NCBI GenBank assembly: GCA_030597945.1
Contig: JAUVQW010000069.1
Span: 1 to 6,404 of the forward strand
DNA from: Actinomycetes bacterium
GTDB lineage: Bacteria; Actinomycetota; Aquicultoria; CAJVYJ01
Direction: 5' to 3'
Length of the DNA: 6,404 bases
Shown here: piece after piece, positions 1 through 5,508 of the stretch
Position numbering within the stretch: the stretch's first letter is position 1
How the letters are laid out: each line of letters starts with the position of its first letter
Made by a program: the position numbers and the translations under genes
The notes under the pieces: generated by a model
What the model was told of the DNA's origin: nothing
The model's database searches: none
What the model saw: only the letters and a program-made list of their open reading frames with translations

Positions 1-476
1 ACACCCTCGTTTGGACTCTTGAAGCGAACAACCGGCTTTCGTCCTTCGTTTAGCAAATATTCGACGTCTTTACTCGAAAGATCGCGGCAACGCCCATCAT
101 AACCGGTGGCCAAACCTTTCGAGATCGCCGTCTTACGCCTATCCTCCAGCTCTTGGGGTAAACAATAACACCGGTAAGCCTTGTTTTCGGCTATCAACTT
201 TTCTACTGTCACCTTGTAAATATCGCTTCGCTCACTCTGCCTGATCGGTCCCTCGTCCCAATCGAGCCCCAACCATGAAAGCGAGGATAACATTGCCTCT
301 TCGGCCTCTTTCGTCGATCTCTTTCTATCGGTATCCTCTATCCTTAAAACAAATGAACCTTTCATCTTTTTAGCAAACAACCAATTAAACAAAGCGGTCC
401 TTGCGCCGCCGACATGAAGATGGCCGGTCGGGCTTGGAGCGAACCTGACTTTAATGATGTTCTTAGAATGAATCAT
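1..476 (-). CDS. gltX: Glutamyl-tRNA synthetase, N-terminal part (3' end off window)
   Basis: Class I aminoacyl-tRNA synthetase that charges tRNA-Glu (in some bacteria also tRNA-Gln) with glutamate in the cytoplasm. The first 158 codons are present and open, beginning MIHSKNIIKVRFAPSPTGHL. The HIGH-type ATP-binding motif is HLHV at residues 19-22 within PSPTGHLHVGG, followed by the glutamate-binding LRIEDTDR near residues 44-51. A probable zinc site is visible as C103-Y-C105 and the YDGRC segment at 126-130. The catalytic KMSKS loop and anticodon-binding domain lie beyond the window edge. The ATG at 476-474 is chosen because the conserved VRFAPSPTG follows about 10 residues later; a weak AAAAGG lies about 7 nt upstream. 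It starts 35 nt after the phosphorylase stop on the same strand, so co-transcription is possible. Sequence and family knowledge agree well; whether the enzyme discriminates Glu from Gln tRNAs cannot be judged from this fragment. Confidence 0.95.
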   Translation of the reverse strand, partial: MIHSKNIIKVRFAPSPTGHLHVGGARTALFNWLFAKKMKGSFVLRIEDTDRKRSTKEAEEAMLSSLSWLGLDWDEGPIRQSERSDIYKVTVEKLIAENKAYRCYCLPQELEDRRKTAISKGLATGYDGRCRDLSSKDVEYLLNEGRKPVVRFKSPNEG

Positions 477-511
477 AATTTATAACCTTTTTACTTACCA
501 TTTAGACTTCT

Positions 512-1801
512 TTAGCGGATGATATCGTATATTAAAGGTTCTTTCATCGGCGAATCAACTATCTCGATACCCTTATCGATATATGAAAATGCCAGATCGA
601 TATCTCCACCACTGTGGACGATCTCTATCAAATCTTCCCCAGCACCGACCTCGTCCCCTGCTTTTTTTAGTAAGTTTAGCCCGGCGCCCGGTCGATACTC
701 TCCATGTTCATCCATGCTTAGAACTCTATAAGCATGGCCTAAATATTCGACGTCTTTAAATCTTAAATATCCAGCTTGCCCTTTATGGAAAATCTTCTTG
801 TCTATGCCCATAGGAAGAAGACTGTTATCTTCCACTACTCTATCATCTCCACCTTGTGCGATTATGATCTCCCTGAACTTCCTAAGTCCGCCTCCATCAT
901 CTAATTTTTTACTGAGAATGCCCTTTGCTTCGTCGATACTTCTCGCGCCACCGGCAAGTATCAACATCAAAGAGCCGACGACTAGCGTTAACTCTCTTAC
1001 ATCGACCGGTCCTTTTCCCTTTAGAGTCTCTATCGCCTCAGCTACCTCATTTGAATCTCCGATCGCTTTTCCAAGAGGTTCATCCATGTTGGTAAGGATA
1101 GCGGTTGCGCCGATCCCTGTTGCTTTGGCGATCTCGATCATCGTTTCCGCCAGCTTTACAGCATCACTTAGGTCTTTCATAAAAGCACCGCTACCGACTT
1201 TTATATCTAAGACGATCCCATCCGAGCCCGCCGCTAACTTTTTACTCATTATACTGGATGCGATAAGAGGGATCGATGAGACAGTGTCAGTCCGATCCCG
1301 AAGCGCATATATCTTGCCATCGGCAGGGGTAAAATCCCTAGATTGTCCGGCTATCACCGCACCGACTGCTTTCAGTTGGTACTTAAACTGTTCTATAGTC
1401 AGTACAGTAGTAAAACCTGGTATCGCCTGTAATTTGTCGATCGTCCCTCCAGTATGACCAAGGGCATGGCCAGAGAGTTTCGGCACTTTTACACCGGTCG
1501 CTGCTAGAAGGGGCACAACTATGAGGCTTAATTTATCGCCGACTCCCCCCGTTGAGTGCTTATCGATTTTAAATCCTTCGATGTCCGATAAGTCCAACAC
1601 TTTGCCTGTCTCTAACATCGATCGGGTAAGTGCAATCGTCTCATCGGATTCAAGATCATTTAAATAAACCGCCCTCAAAAAAGCGGACATCTCGTTATCG
1701 TCAATGTCTTCGCCGAGATAGCCTTCAACCATAAAATTTATTTCTTCAAAGGAAAGAGTTTGGCCATCGTTCTTCTTTGAAATAATATCCATTGCTCGCA
1801 T
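512..1801 (-). CDS. Pyrimidine-nucleoside / thymidine phosphorylase
   Basis: Cytoplasmic nucleoside salvage enzyme that splits thymidine, deoxyuridine or uridine with phosphate into base and (deoxy)ribose-1-phosphate. Its 429 aa is the usual length of the Pdp/DeoA family. Residues match the E. coli enzyme with a constant offset of 3: phosphate-site K81, H82, S83, S110 and T120, and pyrimidine-site Y165, R168, S183 and K187. The glycine-rich KHSTGGVGDK (81-90) and GHTGGTIDKL (115-124) are present. Oddly, the family signature, normally SGRxLGHTGGTxDKLE, reads SGHALGHTGGTIDKLQ here, with His112 for the conserved Arg and Gln125 for Glu. The start at 1801 gives MRAMDII, matching the usual family beginning; an ATG three codons later is an alternative, and neither has a strong ribosome site. 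It ends in TAA and is followed closely by gltX. The choice between thymidine-specific (deoA) and broad (pdp) activity is unresolved, so no symbol is given. Confidence 0.93.
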   Translation of the reverse strand: MRAMDIISKKNDGQTLSFEEINFMVEGYLGEDIDDNEMSAFLRAVYLNDLESDETIALTRSMLETGKVLDLSDIEGFKIDKHSTGGVGDKLSLIVVPLLAATGVKVPKLSGHALGHTGGTIDKLQAIPGFTTVLTIEQFKYQLKAVGAVIAGQSRDFTPADGKIYALRDRTDTVSSIPLIASSIMSKKLAAGSDGIVLDIKVGSGAFMKDLSDAVKLAETMIEIAKATGIGATAILTNMDEPLGKAIGDSNEVAEAIETLKGKGPVDVRELTLVVGSLMLILAGGARSIDEAKGILSKKLDDGGGLRKFREIIIAQGGDDRVVEDNSLLPMGIDKKIFHKGQAGYLRFKDVEYLGHAYRVLSMDEHGEYRPGAGLNLLKKAGDEVGAGEDLIEIVHSGGDIDLAFSYIDKGIEIVDSPMKEPLIYDIIR

Positions 1802-1872
1802 GAAGATAGGTTAGAGGCTTTAGTCGCTGGAATCAAGGTGTCATATCTAGTAATTGGGGCCGTTAATCAAAC

Positions 1873-2184
1873 TTACGGAGCTAACCACTTCTTTTTGGTA
1901 GGGTTATCGTCTTCCTCTCTCTTTCTCGTCTTCTTGGCCCTCTTTCCAAGAAGTCCGTTCCTAGTCTTTTCAAATTCTTCAGTCTTTATATCTCCCTTTG
2001 CGTAGCGCTCTTTCAATATTCTAAGGGCAGCCATAGAGTCTTCCCTTCCTTGTTCACTTGCGACTTCTTCGTCTCTTAAGGAAATCCTTCTAATAACAAA
2101 AAAAACACCCAGGTAGATTACGATGATCCAGAAAGCCGGGACCAGCATCGAAGCGAAGGTGTCTCTTATAAATATTGATGTCAT
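1873..2184 (-). CDS. Small membrane-anchored SHOCT-domain protein
   Basis: A 103-aa protein of unknown function. One hydrophobic segment spans about residues 10-31 (FASMLVPAFWIIVIYLGVFF) and is followed by Arg-Arg, which suggests a single inner-membrane anchor with a cytoplasmic C-terminus. Residues about 53-79 (ALRILKERYAKGDIKTEEFE and onward) match the SHOCT short C-terminal motif: a two-helix pattern with a KGDI turn, found at the ends of many membrane or oligomerising proteins. The tail from residue 80 is very rich in Lys, Arg, Glu and Asp. SHOCT is thought to mediate oligomerisation or binding, but no role is assigned here. The gene ends in TAA, lies 50 nt downstream of the small lipoprotein and 71 nt upstream of the phosphorylase, and has no strong Shine-Dalgarno sequence. 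The pairing with a lipoprotein hints at a cell-envelope role, which is inference only. Confidence 0.75.
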   Translation of the reverse strand: MTSIFIRDTFASMLVPAFWIIVIYLGVFFVIRRISLRDEEVASEQGREDSMAALRILKERYAKGDIKTEEFEKTRNGLLGKRAKKTRKREEDDNPTKKKWLAP

Positions 2185-2234
2185 TCTATAGTATCCATAT
2201 CTCTTATTTTTTTAAGCTACTAAAGTTTTTTTGA

Positions 2235-2390
2235 TCAGATCCATTCCTCGATCTTATCGCTATCGATATTTTGGATGGGTTTCTTCTTATAAAACTCAGA
2301 TTCCCTTTCATCTAGACCGACTTGACATCCTCCTAACGCTACGGATGCGGCAATTAAGAGAACTAAAATCCTCGCTTTATTTTTTTTCAA
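2235..2390 (-). CDS. Small predicted lipoprotein (51 aa), TTG start
   Basis: A short gene reading MKKNKARILVLLIAASVALG, then G-Cys22, then a charged segment ending in EEWI and TGA. It shows a textbook lipoprotein signal: a basic N-terminus (four Lys and one Arg in the first seven residues), a hydrophobic core, and a lipobox-like LGGC at 19-22 with Cys22 as the predicted lipidated residue. The mature peptide would be only 30 aa, hydrophilic, and tethered to the membrane. The TTG start is chosen because a strong GGAGG (2399-2395) lies 4 nt upstream, and the only upstream GTG nearby is in a frame that stops at once. It lies 138 nt after leuB in an AT-rich gap and just before the SHOCT membrane protein. 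The mature part was not recognised. A small bacteriocin-release-like or envelope accessory lipoprotein is conceivable, but there is no direct evidence for either. Confidence 0.72.
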   Translation of the reverse strand: MKKNKARILVLLIAASVALGGCQVGLDERESEFYKKKPIQNIDSDKIEEWI

Positions 2391-2399
2391 TTCCCCTCC
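2391..2399 (-). promoter_or_regulatory. Ribosome binding site fixing the TTG start
   Basis: The minus strand reads GGAGGGGAA immediately before TTG. The GGAGG core (2399-2395) with a 4-nt spacer is the strongest Shine-Dalgarno match noticed in the window. It supports translation of the small lipoprotein from a non-ATG codon. The spacer is slightly short. Confidence 0.6.
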
Positions 2400-2528
2400 G
2401 CCACTCAATAACTACTATTATTAGCTTTTCCTTTAATATTTAATCCGAAAGCAAAATATTTTTATATTTGAGATCGATGCGTTAAAGCGGGAAAAGAAGT
2501 AAAAAAATGAGTCTATTTATTAAGAGGG
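2400..2528. other. AT-rich intergenic gap after leuB
   Basis: This gap separates the leucine genes from the lipoprotein/SHOCT group. It is AT-rich, with runs such as AAATATAAAAATATTTT, and carries a run of seven T on the minus strand shortly after the leuB stop. No GC-rich hairpin precedes that T run, so a standard intrinsic terminator is not supported. A promoter for the downstream genes is likely here on grounds of base composition, but no -35/-10 pair with good spacing was found. Confidence 0.35.
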
Positions 2529-3599
2529 TTATCTATCGGTTTTTAATGTGTCGACGATCTTCTTGCCCATCTCGGTAGTGGATAACCGGGTGGCGCCATC
2601 TTCCATAATATCCGCCGTACGAAAACGATTATTTAGGACTTCCTCGATCGCGTTGTCGATCCTATCCGCTTCATCCATAAGATCAAACGAATACCGAAGC
2701 ATAAGAGAGACTGACATGATCGTAGCTAACGGATTGGCTTGGTTTTGCCCGGCAATATCCGGGGCGCTTCCATGGGAGGGCTCATAAAGAGAAACTCCCG
2801 ATGATCCAAGAGATGCTGAAGCCAGCATTCCTAACGATCCGGTAAGCATAGATGCCTCATCGCTTAAGATATCTCCAAACATGTTCCCGGTGGCGATGAC
2901 ATCGAATTGGGCGGGGTTTCTGATGAGTTGCATTGCACAGTTATCGACCAACATGTGGTTTAATTCTATATCCTTATAATCTTCGTGGACTTTTACGGCT
3001 GCCTCTCTCCACAACCTCGATGATTCTAAAACGTTAGCTTTATCAACCGAGTGGACTTTTTTTCCTCTTTTTCTTGCTAGATCAAATCCGATCCTTAGCA
3101 ACCGTTCGATCTCAGAAAAAGTATAATCACAAGTATCAAAAGCCCTGTCGCCGATTCTTTTTCTCTCTCCAAAATAGATACCACCCGTAAGTTCGCGAAC
3201 GACCATAACATCGACACCGTGTAAATATTCGGGCTTTAACGTCGATGAATCTATTAAGGCATCAAATATCTTAACCGGCCTAAGATTGGCAAAAAGTTCT
3301 AACTCCTTTCGGATACCGAGAAGCCCTTGCTCGGGCCTGACCCCGCCAGGGTCGGTATTGTCCCATTTAGGACCGCCGACAGCCCCAAGAAGTACAGCGT
3401 CACTGCCTCTACACAGTTCGACAGTCTCTTTTGGTAGTGCTATTCCCGTCTCATCTATGGCTATCCCACCGATCAAAGCCTCTTCGACTTCGTACTGAAA
3501 AGATGGGGATGACTCACTTATAGCGTCAAGCACATTTAGTGCTTCCTTTATTATCTCAGGACCTATTCCGTCTCCGGCAAGTAAGGCAATCTTATACAT
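2529..3599 (-). CDS. leuB: 3-isopropylmalate dehydrogenase
   Basis: NAD-dependent enzyme that oxidises and decarboxylates 3-isopropylmalate to 4-methyl-2-oxopentanoate, the last leucine-specific step before transamination. It is 356 aa, the normal family length. Substrate-binding arginines R97, R107 (in FANLRPVK) and R135 (RELTGG), catalytic Y142 and K187, and metal ligands D219, D243 and D247 are all in place. The family signature NMFGDILSDEASMLTGSLGM spans 239-258, and the NAD-binding EPSHGSAPDIAGQNQANP spans 273-290; the latter lacks the features of NADP-using isocitrate dehydrogenases. The ATG at 3599-3597 sits inside the end of leuD with an 8-nt overlap, and AGAGGGTGG lies about 9 nt upstream, which suggests coupled translation. 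It ends in TAA. It is the last gene of the leuA-C-D-B set. All key residues are present, so function is secure. Confidence 0.97.
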   Translation of the reverse strand: MYKIALLAGDGIGPEIIKEALNVLDAISESSPSFQYEVEEALIGGIAIDETGIALPKETVELCRGSDAVLLGAVGGPKWDNTDPGGVRPEQGLLGIRKELELFANLRPVKIFDALIDSSTLKPEYLHGVDVMVVRELTGGIYFGERKRIGDRAFDTCDYTFSEIERLLRIGFDLARKRGKKVHSVDKANVLESSRLWREAAVKVHEDYKDIELNHMLVDNCAMQLIRNPAQFDVIATGNMFGDILSDEASMLTGSLGMLASASLGSSGVSLYEPSHGSAPDIAGQNQANPLATIMSVSLMLRYSFDLMDEADRIDNAIEEVLNNRFRTADIMEDGATRLSTTEMGKKIVDTLKTDR

Positions 3600-4095
3600 C
3601 CCTATTTTCCACCCTCTTCTTCGTGTAACCTATCAGTCCGTCTTCATTGATGATCTCCATAATAAAAGAGGGAAACGGCTTTGCCTGCCAGGTAATGCCC
3701 GTGCTTAGATTTTCGATCTTGCCTTTCTCCGTATCTATCCTCACATCGTCTCCATCAGAAATACCGTCAACGGCTTCCGCGCATTCAAGTATTGGAAGAG
3801 CGGTGTTAATGGCGTTTCGATAAAAGATACGGGCAAATGATTTTGCTAAAACGCAGGAGATCCCGGCCCCTTTGATGGCAATGGGAGCATGTTCTCTTGA
3901 TGAGCCGCAACCAAAGTTTTCCTCGGCAACGATTATATCTCCCTTTTCTATATTATCGGCGAAATTTGGTGCGAGTGGCTCCATACAATGCTTTGCTAAC
4001 TCTTTCGGATCGAAGGTTACCAGATAAGTAGCGGGGATTATTATGTCGGTATCAATATCTCTACCGAATTTATGCGATCTTCCATTAAAAATCAT
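3592..4095 (-). CDS. leuD: 3-isopropylmalate dehydratase, small subunit
   Basis: Small swivelling subunit that joins LeuC to form isopropylmalate isomerase, converting 2- to 3-isopropylmalate. Its 167 aa matches the short LeuD type seen in archaea and many anaerobic bacteria, not the ~200-aa E. coli form. Visible motifs are GRDIDTDIIIPATYL (11-25), with the substrate-recognition loop YLVT at 24-27, and the conserved ENFGCGSSREHAP (59-71). As I recall the family, a Val in the YLV loop is typical of isopropylmalate enzymes, whereas homoaconitase small subunits have Arg (YLRT), which supports the leucine role; this was not tested. It starts 13 nt after the leuC stop and ends in TAA inside the leuB start region. 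The tight packing suggests co-expression with its partner subunit. Confidence 0.95.
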   Translation of the reverse strand: MIFNGRSHKFGRDIDTDIIIPATYLVTFDPKELAKHCMEPLAPNFADNIEKGDIIVAEENFGCGSSREHAPIAIKGAGISCVLAKSFARIFYRNAINTALPILECAEAVDGISDGDDVRIDTEKGKIENLSTGITWQAKPFPSFIMEIINEDGLIGYTKKRVENRDV

Positions 4096-4108
4096 CTTTT
4101 CTCGCTTT

Positions 4109-5365
4109 CTATAGGTCCGCCGGACCCGTTATTTTTCCAGTGATTGCCGACGCCGCAGCAACGGCCGGACCCGAAAGATATACCTCGCTGTCCGTATGGC
4201 CCATTCGGCCCCTAAAATTTCTATTTGTCGTTGCTACACATCTCTCTTTGGCTGCAAGGATTCCCATATGCCCCCCAAGGCAGGGGCCACAAGTCGGCGT
4301 CGATACGGCTGTTCCCGCCTCTATAAATATATCGATTATCCCTTCGCTCATCGCTTGTTGGTAGATTTTTTGTGTGGCCGGGATAACGATCACTCTTAAG
4401 TTTTTTTCAACTTTTTTTCCATCCAATATCTTTGCCGCTTCGCGCAGATCTTCAATGCGGCCGTTGGTGCAAGAGCCGATGACCACTTGATCGATCGGGA
4501 TATTGCCTACTTCCGATATTCCTTTAGTATTAGAGGGAAGATGCGGAAAAGCGACCTGTAATTCTATATCTTCGGCCTTGTAATTATGAACATCCGCGTA
4601 TTCTGCATCCGGATCGCTATAATATTCCACATAAGCTCTATCAATTCGGCCATCTTCATACTCCCTCGTTCTATCATCGACGGCGATAATACCGTTCTTG
4701 CCACCGGCCTCGATAGCCATATTACAGATCGAGAAGCGGCTATCCATAGATAGGCCCTCAATAGTATCTCCGGTAAACTCCATCGCTTTGTAAAGAGCTC
4801 CGTCGACACCGATCTTTCCGATAATATACAATATTATATCTTTACCGCTTACCCACTCTTTTCTCTTACCATCTATGTTGAATTTTATTGATTGTGGTAC
4901 CTTTAACCAGGTATCCCCTGTAGCAAAAGCGGCCGCGAGATCGGTCGAGCCCATGCCTGTCGAAAAAGCTCCAAGAGCCCCGTATGTACAGGTATGACTA
5001 TCAGCGCCAATGACCAGATCTCCTGGTATGACAAGCCCTTTTTCGGGAAGAAGGACGTGCTCAATCCCCATCTGTCCGACTTCAAAGTAGTTCTCCACTT
5101 CCCTGTCTCTTGCGAATTCCCTTACATACTTGCATTGCTCGGCCGAATCGACATCGCGATTTGGCGCGAAATGATCCGGAACCAAGACAACTTTTTTCTT
5201 ATCGAAGACTCCTTCGACTCCGATTTTTTCAAATTCCTTGATCGCCCCCGGCGCCGTAATATCGTTGGCCAAGGCAAGATCGATATCGACCATGACTAGC
5301 TCGCCCGGACTTACCTTATCCAGACCTGCGTGGGCAGCTATTATTTTTTCCGTGATCGTCATCAT
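4109..5365 (-). CDS. leuC: 3-isopropylmalate dehydratase, large subunit (UAG stop)
   Basis: Aconitase-family [4Fe-4S] subunit of isopropylmalate isomerase, acting with LeuD in the cytoplasm. It is 418 aa, the shorter LeuC type that pairs with short LeuD. Cluster cysteines are C299 (IGSCTNGR), C359 and C362 (TCGPCLGG). Also present are VPDHFAPNRD (62-71), IGADSHTCTYGALGAFSTGM (119-138) and the C-terminal NRNFRGRMGH (381-390). The ATG at 5365 has AAAGGA 7 nt upstream; a second ATG follows immediately. The stop is TAG (4111-4109), followed in frame by seven sense codons and then TAA at 4087-4085. If UAG is read as sense, the protein gains an 8-residue tail (amber residue plus KARKDDF), running into the leuD start region. 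Homologues normally end near this point, so the TAG endpoint is kept. An aconitase or homoaconitase reading is less likely given the leu context. Confidence 0.96.
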   Translation of the reverse strand: MMTITEKIIAAHAGLDKVSPGELVMVDIDLALANDITAPGAIKEFEKIGVEGVFDKKKVVLVPDHFAPNRDVDSAEQCKYVREFARDREVENYFEVGQMGIEHVLLPEKGLVIPGDLVIGADSHTCTYGALGAFSTGMGSTDLAAAFATGDTWLKVPQSIKFNIDGKRKEWVSGKDIILYIIGKIGVDGALYKAMEFTGDTIEGLSMDSRFSICNMAIEAGGKNGIIAVDDRTREYEDGRIDRAYVEYYSDPDAEYADVHNYKAEDIELQVAFPHLPSNTKGISEVGNIPIDQVVIGSCTNGRIEDLREAAKILDGKKVEKNLRVIVIPATQKIYQQAMSEGIIDIFIEAGTAVSTPTCGPCLGGHMGILAAKERCVATTNRNFRGRMGHTDSEVYLSGPAVAAASAITGKITGPADL

Positions 5366-5508
5366 TTTATAATCCTTTATTAGCGGGTGATGCGTCTTGT
5401 AAAAAGTCTAGATTACGAAGCAGCGATTCCTTTAGCCGCGGCAATCTACTGAAAGTAGACAAAGCAAGCTCTGTAGCTACGCCAACTGCTCTTACGCTTT
5501 TACCACTT
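5366..5508. other. leuA-leuC intergenic gap
   Basis: This is the longest gap within the leu cluster. On the minus strand one frame, shifted by +1 relative to leuA, stays open for about 50 codons from just inside the leuA end to a TAA at the leuC ribosome site. It has no ATG or GTG start, no ribosome site and no recognisable protein, so it is not called as a gene. The gap also holds a short hairpin and, at its end, the leuC Shine-Dalgarno AAAGGA (5378-5373). No attenuator-like leader peptide with leucine codons was seen. Confidence 0.4.
5445..5459. other. Short perfect inverted repeat between leuA and leuC
   Basis: TCTACT and AGTAGA form a perfect 6-bp stem around a 3-nt loop. In the leu transcript it would fold between leuA and leuC. 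There is no following U-run, so it is not an intrinsic terminator. It might slow RNA decay or be chance. Confidence 0.3.

Noticed and set aside
798..1457. 219-codon open frame on the plus strand opposite the phosphorylase
   Set aside because: It is Ser/Pro/Ile-rich with no recognisable domain, lies wholly opposite a strongly conserved gene, and looks like an antisense shadow of it.
1802..1872. Hidden tRNA or small RNA in the 71-nt gap before the phosphorylase
   Set aside because: The length is near that of a tRNA, but no acceptor stem, T-loop GTTCRA motif or stable fold could be found.
2231..2443. 70-codon plus-strand open frame over the lipoprotein region
   Set aside because: The minus strand here has a signal peptide, lipobox and strong ribosome site, whereas the plus-strand product is low-complexity with no recognisable feature.
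2490..2528. Intrinsic terminator after leuB
   Set aside because: There is a run of seven T on the transcript strand, but no GC-rich stem could be paired upstream of it.
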